Source: Actinomortierella ambigua
Lineage: Eukaryota > Mortierellomycota > Mortierellomycetes > Mortierellales > Mortierellaceae
Direction: 5' to 3'
NCBI GenBank assembly: GCA_016098155.1
Contig: JAAAJB010000150.1
Coordinates: forward strand, 1 to 27,208
Length of the DNA stretch: 27,208 nt
Part shown: piece by piece, positions 9,983-20,797 of the stretch
Layout of the letters: the number at the start of each line of letters is the position of its first letter
How positions within the stretch are numbered: position 1 is the stretch's first letter
Position numbers and translations under genes: made by a program
Notes under the pieces: generated by a model
What the model saw: only the letters and a program-made list of their open reading frames with translations
Database searches by the model: none
Told to the model about the DNA's origin: nothing

Positions 9983-10942
9983 TTAAGCAATGGTGAGCGC
10001 TGCTGCTTGCTCTTCCAGCTCGCGCTCCTTCTGTGCGGCGGCGAGGGCCTGCTTCTTCTTCTGCGTGGCCTGGAACTCGGCGCGCATCTTAAAGTAATCG
10101 ACGTGGAGGCCACACTCGGTCTTGGCCTTGCCCTCCCAGCGACCCGACCGCTCGTCCTCGAGGTTGGTGGTCGGCCTGGTCGAGTGCCAGTCGCCGATCG
10201 AGCGATAGCCCTGGTCAAGCAGGGCATTGAAGGGGACCTGGTGGGCACGAAGATAGGTCCAGACTTGCTGGTACGACCAAGTGGCCAGCGGGTTCAGTTT
10301 GAGCAATCCAGTGCCGGCCTCGAGCTCCAAAATGTCGAGACGGGCACGGTCGCCCTTCTGCGACCGGCGACGGCCAGAGATGACCGCCTGGGCACCCAGC
10401 TCTTCGTAGGCACGGCGAGCGGGCTCGACCTTGATGAGGTAGTCGTACGAGAGATCGTCCGTCTCCCACAGACGCTCGCCGTACAGGCGCTCAAAGTCGG
10501 CCGTTGTCTCACACCCTTCGGGCTTGTAGACCTTGAGGGGAATGTTGTAATGTTCCTGAACACGCTGGGCCAGGTCGAGGGTCTCTGGAAAGTGGTACAT
10601 GGTATCGAGAAAGATCAGGGGCACAGGGTGGCGACGAGTGTTGTAGACGTGCTTCTTTGGACCAGGGTAGTCTTCGTCGTCGTCGTCCTGCTCGGATGCC
10701 GAGGATGATGCGGGGGTGGGGTGGGCTGCCTGCTGGTCAATGTGGATACGGTTGATCATGTCGAGGATGACAAGGCCGGTCGGACCAAAGGCCGTGGTCT
10801 GAATCAAGCCGGGCAATGAGATCATGGCCCACTCAAGGATCTTTTCTGGTGAAAGCTTTTCCAGTTTGATATTGATGGCCTTGAGATAGGCTGGTGTGAA
10901 GTAGGTGGGGATGGTGTTGCTGGGGGCTGTTGACTCGGGCAT
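9983..10942 (-). CDS. MET16: Phosphoadenylyl-sulfate (PAPS) reductase, thioredoxin-dependent (319 aa)
   Basis: Reduces PAPS to sulfite plus PAP in assimilatory sulfate reduction; cytosolic, with thioredoxin as electron donor. Motifs in order: TTAFGPTGLVILD (about 49-61, the PP-loop-type PAPS-binding loop), PLIFLDTMYHFPETL (about 108-122), SGRRRSQKGDRA (about 189-200), LNPLATWSYQQVW (about 216-228), and the C-terminal ERSGRWEGKAKTECGLH with the catalytic cysteine at 277. Only one other cysteine (144) is present. The paired cysteines that bind a 4Fe-4S cluster in APS reductases are therefore missing, which supports a PAPS-type enzyme. Yeast Met16 is 261 residues. The extra length comes mainly from a hydrophilic Asp/Ser/Pro insert (about 71-104) and a charged C-terminal tail (about 285-319). 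There is no intron. A TATATATCC-type box on this strand (about 11169-11177) lies about 230 bases upstream. Confidence 0.95.
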   Translation of the reverse strand: MPESTAPSNTIPTYFTPAYLKAINIKLEKLSPEKILEWAMISLPGLIQTTAFGPTGLVILDMINRIHIDQQAAHPTPASSSASEQDDDDEDYPGPKKHVYNTRRHPVPLIFLDTMYHFPETLDLAQRVQEHYNIPLKVYKPEGCETTADFERLYGERLWETDDLSYDYLIKVEPARRAYEELGAQAVISGRRRSQKGDRARLDILELEAGTGLLKLNPLATWSYQQVWTYLRAHQVPFNALLDQGYRSIGDWHSTRPTTNLEDERSGRWEGKAKTECGLHVDYFKMRAEFQATQKKKQALAAAQKERELEEQAAALTIA

Positions 10943-11796
10943 AGTGAAAAAGAGTGTATTATCGATGAAGGAATTGTTGCAAGTGTGTGTGTATGTCAAT
11001 GTCTGAGTGTGGAGAAAAAGTTCTGCAAGAGGAAAGGGGGGGGGTCGGAAGAACACAGGAAGGGTGTGTATGTGACAGAAGGAGAGGATGGGAATGCAAG
11101 CGGAGATAGGAGGTCAAAGTGAGAGTTGATAAAGAAAGAAGAAAAGGAAAGAGGAAAGCGAAGAAGGATATATATGTGCGGGGAGGACTGGGGGGGTCTC
11201 GCTCCTTCGGCGCTTGCTGACGCGGATAACGGCCACCAGGAAAGACAGAAGGGGTCCTGAGAAAGCGCAATCGAAAATCTTGTTTCTCAGCACACTGTCG
11301 TATTTGTCAGGCAAAGGTGTCCTCCCACCCTCCCTCCCCCCTTTCATGCCCATGGGTTGGTCATCTTTCTCCACCTGCGCATCGCCACGCTAAAGAGCTT
11401 TCCGTTGTTACGTCGATCTCGTTTTTTGTTTTTTTGGCTTTTCATGTCCGGAGGTAGGGGCAGGGCATCTACCATGGTTCACTCTGATGTGGTTCGTTCA
11501 CTTGCACCACCCACACACATCCACCTTTTCACCGTGCTGGGGAGCAAATGGCTGTAGTAGGGCCCATGTCCGAGAGATGGAATCTTTCCATCCAGTCAAG
11601 CTCTTTATAAGATTTTGTTCGAGAACGATGGCGCGATGCGAACAAGTGCCAAAGAGTATAGGAGGGGCATGTGCGGGCCTTTTTGTTCCTGGCACAGAGC
11701 ACACCTTGATTGCGCGTTATCCTTGTTTTCCTTGAGGTGTGTCAACAAATAAAAGCTCATCGACCACCAAGAACGCGCCATATCCAACCAATCACG

Positions 11797-11829
11797 AATG
11801 ATGCCATTCAATGCCACGCTGGCATCATT
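11797..11829. repeat. 10-bp perfect inverted repeat, 13-base loop
   Basis: AATGATGCCA at 11797-11806 is the exact reverse complement of TGGCATCATT at 11820-11829. It could form a hairpin or bind a dimeric regulator; no T-run follows on either side that would suggest a terminator. Confidence 0.6.
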
Positions 11830-11988
11830 TTCTGAATGAAGATCTACGGCCCTAAAAATGTCGCAGTCACTTATTTTTTGACTTTTTTGATTCTACACAT
11901 TTCAACCCCATACCACGATGCGATCTCAACAACACGTCAAATAGAGATACTTGGGAGTATCGATATAGGGCTAATGGCCATGGTTTCA

Positions 11989-12048
11989 TGCACACACACA
12001 CACACTCTCTCTCTCTTTCTTTCTTTCTCTCCCTCTCTCTCACTCTCT
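11989..12048. repeat. CA then CT/CTTT microsatellite
   Basis: About nine CA units run directly into CT and CTTT units. Confidence 0.9.
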
Positions 12049-12647
12049 ATTGTCCACGTGTGGGAAAGTAGGAGGGCGTTTTTGATCACGAGACTGAATT
12101 TTGGCAAGTACTCTTATGCTCAGTGGAACTATCTGGTACGTCTGGGTCACCACTTTCTTGGAGACGGTTGGTTACCAGGACAGTATCGGTCGTTACCCAA
12201 AGCTGCACGCCATGTGCATGTGATATAGTTGAGATTGGGTTTAAAACGTATCCAGCTTTTGCAATTTGCATAAGCAGTGCTGTTTCCGGCTACCTGCCTG
12301 TGATGTCCTCCACAGGCGACACGACAAAAGTGTCTATCTAGCTAGAGAGAGAAAGAGCGCTCTCTGGCACGCTCTCCCCTAAAGATCTGATGACCACTGT
12401 CCACATTGCCAGGCTCGGGTCACCCCTTCCCCCATGCTACATAGCCAATTACGTCTTTCAGGGCTATTCTGACCTCGCGATGGGGCATCATCAGCAAATT
12501 TGCGAGTCAGATAGCCCGTTTTTTTAGATCTTTGGGCCTGCGATCGCTCAGTCCTTTTTTTTGTTTTCAACAGAGTCTCACAAGGGATCCAAAAACACAG
12601 AGGCTTGGGCTCATTCGAGTCCCTTGAAATGCTGCATCTTGGGCGCT

Positions 12648-12713
12648 GGCCTCTTACAGCAACGGCGTCGGTCTCTTACAGCAACAGCATCGGTCTCTTG
12701 CAGCAACGGCGCC
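12648..12713. repeat. Three tandem 22-bp repeats (GGTCTCTTACAGCAACGGCGTC type)
   Basis: CTCTTACAGCAAC starts at 12651 and 12673, and the variant CTCTTGCAGCAAC at 12695. The period is exactly 22, with few mismatches between units. The array sits about 15 bases before a TATA-like AATATAA (about 12725) and roughly 890 bases before the Doa10 start codon. Confidence 0.85.
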
Positions 12714-13605
12714 CTTCCTTTGGAAATATAACCAGAGCTTCCTTGCACGACCTGTTGCTCACGAGTTGAACACACTGCGCCATGTTTTCTGTTGTTCTGT
12801 TTGGGTGTGGCGGCAGAAATGCAGGTCGCTCGCCTCCTTCCTTTTAAAGATGACTGCCAACTTCTTGCATGTTGCAGAGCCTTTGCAGCCTGTCTCTCTC
12901 TCTCTGTCTCTCTTTTTTCTTTTCTTGTTGTTCTTGGTCCCGTCAGAGATGGATACGGTCCAAATGGACATTAATACCTATGCATGTGCTCAAGGCTAGA
13001 GAAGGCCTAAGCTTAAGAGTCCAGTTGAAGCCCTCTATGTGGTGCTCATCGCGTGCTTTTGCAGTGGGTGCCTTCTGCTCCTCCATCGTCTCTTTGCTTG
13101 TGGGAAGATAGTGGACATGAGGATGGGTTGCCTCTCTATTAGATGGACTTGGCTACAAAACAGAGAAATAGAGAGAAAAAAAAAGGGCAACAAACTGTCT
13201 CTCGACAAAAGTAGAAAAGACAATCCATGGGGTTGCTACCATATCATGTTATGTCCGAGAAAAAAAAAACACTGCCATAGGTCCCAACTGGTCACCAACG
13301 AATGGGATGGCACTGGCATTGACAGTGCCACCCTATCGATGCAAATTTGAGCATCACCGGAAAAATAATAGTCGCATCTTTTACCCGATAGGTGTACATA
13401 CGCTCTCTTGTCGTTTCTGTCTCTCTCTTTATTTCAGTTGCGTTCGCCTCGCGTTGGCCGTGCATTCCATCTGTTTTTTTTTATCCCCTTTCCCCCCCGT
13501 TTTTATTTTCGGCATCAGTCGTGGGGACACTTTTATCTCATTCTCCCCAACGTCGGAAACACACCCCACGCATCTCCTTCCTCCCTTCTTCACGACTCTT
13601 ACAGA

Positions 13606-16600
13606 ATGGTGGAGGACGAACGTATGTGTACCATGGGAGAGAATATAGGGTGGTGACTCTTTGACTCCTTTCCCGAGACGAAAGGGGAGACGCTAGCTGG
13701 AAGACTAATGATGTCATTGAATTTCATGGCCCATGATGCATCCATTAGCCGAAATTTGCAGAGTTTGTCGCTCAGAGGCCACCGCATCCCAGCCGCTCTT
13801 CCATCCCTGCAAGTGTTCTGGCAGTATTAGATATGTGCACCAAGACTGGTAAGTACTACGGGTGGCTCTCCTCCTGATCGAGCCCTTGTTGAACCACGTG
13901 TTTTCGTGTGGTTTGTTGCGAAAGCAACCTGGCGCTTTCTCGCTTCCTGGGCGCACGTCTTTACTCTCCTCCACTAATACTTCTTCTTCTTTTTTCCTTT
14001 TTTTTATTGGTATTCAAATAGTTTATTAGAATGGTTGGAGCACAGCAACAAAAGGCATGTGGATATCCAGCATTGAAGACGATAGCTGGCTGAACAACCC
14101 TGTGTACAGCTCTCTTGGCTATAAACAGATCTACATGGAAGATGGCGCTAATTTTGTTCGTCTGCTTGTAATGCGTTCTTTTCTTGGGTCTTCTCCATCA
14201 TTAGATATTGCGAACTGTGCAAGCACAGCTTTGCATTTACGCCCAGTACGTCCACCATCTTTTCTGACTTTGTGGTGATTAGGCGGTTGCAGGACCCTTC
14301 AGCTTGTGACGGATGGACAATGGGCTAAGTCATAAATTGCCAACCATCTTCCCTTTGTTTTTCCCCTCCCCTATTAGTTTACGCTGCGGATATGCCAGAG
14401 AGCATCCCACGGAGTGTTCTCATCGCAAGAGCTTTTGACAAGCTTGCATCAGGGATCAGGATCATTCTACGAGCCATTCTGGTGGCAACAATATGGCTTG
14501 TCCTACTACCTTACTTCTCAGTCTGGATATGGCGGCTCTACTTTTGGATCGGCGAGTCATTTGCATTCAAAGCTAACGGTCTCGTGTCCCCGCCATGGAA
14601 CTCGACATCTTTCTTCGCCGGCCGCAGCTCTGCCCTTTTGGCGTCAGGAAATCAGACAGTGGCTGACAGCTTGAATGGCACGCTGTCCGTCGAGAGCAGC
14701 ATCATGCAGTTTGTCGTGCGCACATTCCCGGAGAAGCATCAGTGGGTTAGGTATGGCAAGACGGTCACTAAGAAGAAGAAGAACCGAAAAAGAAAGTGTC
14801 GATATCAGGCAATCATATCAGGCAATCACCTTCTCGATGCATGATGGATTTTGGATGAACTGACACACCATTTTCGTCATCCGTCATTCTATAGCAAATT
14901 TGTTCTGGATTGCTTCGAAGGACAAATCATCAGCTCCGCTGTGGTCGTAGTGTTTGTGGCCATGTTCCTGTTGCAGGAGTGGGTCATTCAGAACGCTGAT
15001 CTGGACGCGGATCGGCGCATGGACGGCATGCTGGAGGATGTTGAGCTGCCCCAAGCGCCACCCTTGCGCTTTGTAGATGATGACCCCATTGAGGACGCGG
15101 CTGACCAGCTGGTGGAGCAGGATGTTGGCCGTGGCCGATTCAATATGGAACATGCGATGGAGCGACTCATTGCAGCACAGCACCAGATCCAAGCCATGAT
15201 GGACGGCGAGACGGATGTCGAGGAAGATGAGGCCACGCTGCCCGTCCTTCCAGAGCAGGCCGCCGTACCCTTTGCCACTGCCTCAACAAGAAGCGCCACG
15301 GCAGGTCCCTCGACGCTTCAACGGCAGCTGAGCAGCGGTGTCGCGTTCGAGAGCACAGCCAATAGCCCCGACGAGTTGCATCGTCGGCCAAACCAAGGGA
15401 GTGCCTTTGGTGGAATCGAGTCGCCTTTGCTCGCTGCAAGGGCTGAAACTCGCGACACACTTTACTACGACCCTACTACAAACCGTTTCCAGACGTATGT
15501 GAATTTCTCTCTCTCTCTCTCTCTCTATCTCCCTCCGTCATTGCAATGGATTCGTTGGAGTGGGCTGTCTTTTTTTTCCTAACCTTGTAAAAAAAAATCC
15601 TCAATTTTTTTCTTTAGTACTAGAAGCCAATCGCTTTTTGCAAGCTCTTCCAGCAACTCTAACAAGGGCGAAGAATCGTCGTCAGGAAGGCAGCAGCAAC
15701 CAGTCATCACGGAAGGATCCGATGTGATTCGATCCAAGAGCGGGCGCCTCTTCTATTGGGACGACGATGAGACGATCCCGTTGACAATGCAGAACGTCTT
15801 TGTGAACAAGGATGGCTCCGACATGACGCTGAACCAACAACTGGCCAGATACGATGCTCTGCTGAAGACGAACGACTTGGCATTCTCCGAGGTGCGACGC
15901 CTGCCCGTGAAATGGAAAACCAGCCAGCTGTTTGCTCAGGCCGGCCTCTCGAATACCACCACCACCACTCCTCTGCTGGAAGGTAGCGCCGCCTCTTCTT
16001 CGGGCTCGTCTGCGGCAACAACAGCAACAGCAGCAACAGCAGCAACAACAGGAACAGCAGCAGAGACCCCTACTTTGCCCTTCAACCAAGAAGCCGTACC
16101 AAATGGGGCAGCATCAACGGCAGAAGCACGACTACAGCAACTGAGACAGCGGAATCGAGATTTGATGGCCCACGTCCAGCAGGCGGCGGAGAATGTAGAG
16201 GCTGCAGACGGTGTTCGGCGACTCTACCAAGGCGGACAAGGAAGACCTATCGTTGTTATGCCCCGCCCTGTACGCGCACAAGACCGAATCGTAGCGCCTC
16301 CTGCTCCGATGCAACGACCTATCGTGGCACCACCTCCCCTTCCTGTAGCAGCAGCAGCAGCAGCACCAGAGGACGGAGCGCGAGGAGGTGGAGGAGACGC
16401 AGATGACGATTTCGACGAAATGGGGGCGGAGGAGCTGCACGGGATCCTGGAGGTGATCGGCATGCACGGATCGTACTGGATTCTGCTCCAAAACTCCTTG
16501 TTGATGTCGGCGTTGATCTGTGCGACCTTGGGCGTCGGAGTATGGGTGCCGTACATGATCGGCAAGGCGACGCTGTTGATGAATCTGTTGTGGATCGTTG

Positions 16601-19600
16601 GGTTTGTGATGCAAGGATTGAGCAAGCTGATGGACCCGCTGACGGACTATCTGATTGACCATGTCGGGCCTTGGGTCGTGCTGGTGACCAAGAAGGTGGG
16701 CAACTTGGTCGCTGAGCGGATCGGACCGGTTGTCACCAAGTACTTTGGAGGAGACGAGACCTTGCAGCCGTTGGTGAATGCTGCCAAGCAGTATGTGGTT
16801 CCGCTGTGGGATGCCTTGCTGGAGATGGTGTCCCCGCCATCGGCGGGTGTCGTCCATGTTGCAACATCGAATGTCAGCACCGCCGCCGCCGCCGCTTCGA
16901 CTGTTCTGGAATCTGCGACGGCGACGACAGCGATCGTCACTGTAGGAACAACACTCGTGGATGAGAGCGTCAACGGCACCGCAGCAGCAGCAGCAGCAGC
17001 AGCGGTGGAACACGATATTGTCATCTCACCCATGAAGGTGGTGCAACATTTGATGAAGCGTTGGACTGAGATTGCGTACGGCAACACGTCGAACGACAAG
17101 TTTGTGGCGATCATGCTAGGCTATGTCCTGCTATTTTTTGCGGCGTACTGGTACATGGACCAGACACGACAGGCACATGGCCAAACGCTCTCGCGGGTGC
17201 TGCGAGACATTCTCCGGCAACAGGGCATGATTCTCAAGATTGCGTTCTTTGTGGCCATCGAGATGGTGGTTTTCCCGTTGTTCTGTGGCGCGCTGATCAG
17301 TCTGTCGACGCTGCCAGTGTTCAAGGGGGCGACGTTGGCGTCGCGGTTTGCGTTTTACATGCAGGCCCCCAACTGGTCGATCATCATGCATTGGATTGTG
17401 GGAACGGCGTTCATGTTCAACTTTTCCATGTTTGTCGGCGCCTGTCGTGGAGTGGTCCGTCACGGCGTGATGTGGTTCATCCGTGATCCCAATGACCCTG
17501 GGTTCCACCCGATCCGTGAGATCCTGGAGCGGCCGATTCTGATGCAGCTGCGCAAGCTTGGCACGGGCGCTTTGATGTATATGGTGCTGATTGTCGGAGG
17601 CATTGCCGTCACTTGTTACTCGATTGCGTTCTGTCTGCCCGGCGTGTTCCCTCTGCGACTTCCTGTTGAGTAAGTGTGCTGCTACCTTGAGACCTTTGGC
17701 CTCATCTACTTTTTACTCTACACCCACCCCCTCCTTTATTTTATCGGCATGCCTTTTTTTATTTTTCTTTGCATGCTTTGTCTATTTCCGAGAATGAGAA
17801 AAGGGAGGAGAAGAGGTGAGATGAAAAACCAAAGGCGAGTGGTTGGAGAGCGTCTCAAGGATTTTTGTTTCTCCATCTCTATCTCTTCCCTTTTTTTTTC
17901 CTTTCCTTTCCATTCCTTTTTTTTCGCTCGACGTTACTTGTGTTGTATGCTAACACCAAAGATCCTCCGCCCATGTTTTCTAACAATGTCCAGTTCTTTC
18001 AAACATAGCCGGCCCTTGTCGGATGTCCCCTTGGACCTCCTACTCTTCTGGTTGGGCCCGAGCCTGGTACGGAGTCTTGCGATCAGCGAATGGGTCACGA
18101 AGCTGTTTAAGGCCTGGTGGCGCAAGATGTCGCAGCTGCTTCGACTGAGTTCGTTCATGTACGGCAAAGATGGAGAGCGGTATCCGGAAGAGGAGGGCCA
18201 TGTCGAATACCGGACTTGGCGTGCCTGGCTGATGCGGGTGCAGCCGGCCATTCCAGACCTGTACCAGTCGGTGGAGGAGGTGACGGCCCCGGATGCCGAG
18301 GCGGTCTTTGTCCGTGATGGAGGGCTGTATCGGGTGCCAAACACGGATCGCATCCTTCATCTCAAGGACCGGCGCGTGCTGGTGCCTGTGGACGAAGAAG
18401 GTAGTGCCTTGGACCCGATGGAGGACCAGCCGGGCGAGGTGGACCCGATGACGGATGGCCAGTTCCACATCCGGGGCATCCCACGGCCACCACAGGACCC
18501 AAAGCTGGACACGGTGATTGTGTATGGTCCACCGGACTTTAAGCGACGGCTGTTGGCGTTTGTGGTGTTGCTGTGGGCGTCAGTGATGGTGTTTTGCGCA
18601 GCGACGGTGCTGTTGCCGATCGTGACGGGTCGACTGTTTGCGACGTGGTATCTGGGGAACGAGACGCTGCACGATTCAATCACCTTCTTCTGGGGCGCTT
18701 GTATCCTGGGTCTGACCTGGTTCATGACGGACCGGGTGACCAAGGCGATCCACTTTTTGGCCGATAACGACCAAAATATTCGTGTTGAGAATGGCGTGTT
18801 GGTGCAGTCGACCTTGCTCGTTGACAAGATCCGGATCAAGGCGCATGCGGTCGGTGCAGCCCTTTGGGAACATGTTAAGCTAGCAGGGCGGACGTTGTTC
18901 TTCATGGTGACGCTGGGCGTGTTGGTGCCGTTGATGACGACGCTTGTGCTGGAGCTGTACGTATTCCTCCCTCTGCGGCGGATGCTGTCGGAGGAAGAGC
19001 CCGGGATCAACTTTTTCTTGGACTGGGCCTTTGGATTTACGTTTATTCGCACGGTCCTGCATACGCTGTTCCTGATGCAGGAGGTGGGACTGGCGGCCCA
19101 GCCGGACGCGGGTTTTATGGCGGAAGTGAATCGACAGCTGGTCGTACCGCCCATGCTGCAATGGGATGTCAGCGCCGTGGCGCGGTTGTTGCTGATGCCG
19201 TACCTGTCATCGGCCGTCGCGTTGTTGTCGGCACCGACGATTCTGGCCAAGGTGCTGACGTTGGTGCTGTCGCTGGATGAGGTGACGCAGGCCAGGTTGT
19301 ACCGCCAGATCCACCCAATCTCAATGTTTGTGTTTGTGATCTTCTTTGGCACGCAGCAGAGCTACCGGGTCATCTCGCGGTGGTCGCAGTATGTGCGTGA
19401 CGAAGAGTATTTGCTTGGACGGCAGCTGCATAACCTGGAAGAAGAAGGGGTGGAGGTGGAGGAGGAAGGGCATAGAGCCGCCGGCGAAGACCGGGGCACG
19501 AATCCATCGGCCACAAATGCGTTGGCCGCAGCAGAGGCAAGACAGGCACCAGCAGCAACAGCAGTAGCGGCAGGACCGGCAGCATCAGAAACAACTGAAG

Positions 19601-20361
19601 AGTCCAAAGAGCCAACAGAGTTCCAAGCACGCGTGATCAATAGGATGGATGGCAAAATGTTCACTTCTCCGAGCTCGGAACTTTCCATGCGGGTGCCGCG
19701 GCCACCATCCGAGACGATGATGATGGGGCGACGACTGGGAGCAGGAGCAGAAGGATCGTCATCATCAGCTGCCACAGCCTTCGTCACCGAGGAAGCTACT
19801 GGAGTCCATGGCGGCATTGGATCACGCAACCGGGATACGGCATTGCGCCGACGGTTCCAAAAGATGTGGGAGGATCCCGAGCTGACGCCGGCCGCTGGTA
19901 GCGATGATGACCTTGCACAGGCAACCGAGAGACTTGAGCTGGCCCCCCGAGCAGGGTTCTGGAAGCGAGTGGGATTGTCCAGCAGATCATCAAAGTCGAG
20001 CAAGGGCTATGCAGATGCGAGCGATGATGGTGGGGATGAGGAGTCGGATGATGAAGAGGAGGAAGATCGGAGGCCGTCGTTCCTTGACAAGGGCAAGGGC
20101 AAATCCAGCGCTTCCATGAGCAACAACGTCCACGATCCATGGGCAGGCAGCAGTAGTAGTACTACCTCTGAAATGTCGTCTGGGTCCTTCTCGTCAAAGT
20201 CAGCGGCCGAGGAGGTGGAAGTCCTGCGCCCGATCTACGAGGGAGGGTATGGAGACGATGTGGAGGGCGACTCGATTGCAGCGCGGACACGGTTACGGCG
20301 AAGCCAACGGCTACAGGCAATGGGCAGCCGGCGGAGCAGCAGTAGTAGCATGGGCTATTAA
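13606..20361 (+). CDS. DOA10: Doa10/MARCH6-type ER membrane RING-CH E3 ubiquitin ligase (1860 aa, 8 exons)
   Basis: Ubiquitin ligase of ER/inner-nuclear-membrane-associated degradation. Exons: 13606-13621, 13749-13848, 14022-14054, 14205-14245, 14378-14750, 14895-15494, 15618-17669, 17994-20361. They join in frame to 1860 residues. The RING-CH is at the extreme N-terminus with zinc ligands C9, C12, C26, C28, H36, C39, C52, C55 (C4HC3), starting MVEDEPEICRVC. Membrane segments follow at about 92-119 and 200-220. A long hydrophilic linker (about 225-660) carries poly-Thr/Ala/Gln. Further membrane segments lie around 675-725 and 880-1070; the latter includes the conserved TD-domain sequence [21 protein letters not shown] (about 1008-1028). 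More segments follow in exon 8 (about 1240-1525). The conserved C-terminal element [14 protein letters not shown] ends near 1552. It is followed by about 308 acidic, Ser/Ala-rich residues, whereas in yeast and human the element ends the protein. Intron 3 uses a GC donor. The gene reads away from MET16. Confidence 0.94.
14055..14204 (+). other. Probable GC-AG intron inside the Doa10 RING-CH domain
   Basis: The splice giving HSNKR joined to YCELCKHSF, the expected RING-CH sequence with the last two zinc cysteines, needs donor AAAAG|GCATGT and acceptor CATTAG|ATATTGC. The nearest GT donor (four bases downstream, CAT|GTGGAT) puts the CELC exon out of frame. The intron is 150 bp and contains in-frame stops. 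Confidence 0.75.
15508..15528 (+). repeat. CT microsatellite in Doa10 intron 6
   Basis: About ten CT units within the 123-bp intron 15495-15617, on the sense strand, where they may extend the polypyrimidine region. Confidence 0.85.
17670..17993 (+). other. Doa10 intron 7 with two in-frame acceptors
   Basis: Donor GTAAGT at 17670 lies within the triplet after Val (GA|GTAAGT). Acceptor TCCAG ends at 17993; a second acceptor, CATAG, ends at 18008. Both keep frame, the second dropping five residues (SFKHS region). CTAAC branch-like sequences at about 17950 and 17980 fit either. At 324 bp this is the longest intron of the gene. Retention would place a stop (TAA) at once after exon 7. Confidence 0.7.
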
Positions 20362-20797
20362 GTGAAATCACCATTTTACATTTATAGCCAGAAAAAAAAA
20401 CAAGAACAAATACAAAAACAAATACAAAATGAATCAAAGACTGAGCGGAAGCCAACTGTGCTACAGTGCTGTGAGAGCCTGGTAGTCCCCAATGCAAATA
20501 CAGGAGAGCATAGAAACGCGAGTCTACGTGTACGAGAGGAATCGGGGCATGTACATCCTTATTCCGCGTTGGAACAGTCCCCCCTTGAAGAGCTGATCTG
20601 TGCCCATCCCCTTTTGATTGCCCGTGTTGAAATAAAAAAAGTGGATCAGATTCCCCGCCTTTTTCAAATTCGTGGCAAGTGTTCGTTGAAAGCCTATCTT
20701 TCCTTTCTTCTCCTTTTCCATACTCTCTCTCTTTTATTTGATCACCCATTCATCATTCCTTTCCATTCATTCATTCATTCACTCTCAACAACAACAA
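20362..20797. other. Intergenic interval, Doa10 3' end and OHCU decarboxylase promoter
   Basis: 436 bases holding A-rich ACAAATACAAAA units just after the Doa10 stop and a TCATTCATTC repeat plus ACAACAACAAAT leader before the next start codon. Nothing else is recognisable. Confidence 0.55.

Larger units (their letters stand above)
10943..13605. other. Gene-poor interval between divergent PAPS reductase and Doa10 genes
   Basis: About 2.7 kb without a recognisable gene. It presumably carries both promoters. Visible elements: a TATA-like box for the PAPS reductase side (about 11169), a 10-bp inverted repeat (11797-11829), a CA/CT microsatellite (about 11989-12048), an AGAGCGCTCT palindrome (about 12355), and three 22-bp repeats at 12648-12713 followed by AATATAA. 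An open frame at 11836-12228 crosses the microsatellite and has no domain. Confidence 0.55.

Noticed and set aside
11836..12228. 130-codon open frame
   Set aside because: Crosses the CA/CT microsatellite and shows no domain, signal or supporting splice structure.
12386..12472. C/D box snoRNA-like spacing (TGATGA at 12388, CTGA at 12469)
   Set aside because: No terminal stem next to the boxes and the purine before UGAUGA is missing; likely chance.
14851..15582. Separate gene starting at 14851 or 17674
   Set aside because: Both are exon 6 and exon 8 of DOA10 read back into the preceding introns; motifs continue across the junctions.
16132..17114. Long minus-strand frames under DOA10 exon 7
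   Set aside because: Antisense shadows of a GC-rich coding region; Cys/Arg-rich translations without domains.
20738..20797. Upstream in-frame start for OHCU decarboxylase
   Set aside because: Adds a low-complexity His/Ser/Gln leader encoded by TCATTCATTC and CAACAA repeats; the family begins after 20798.
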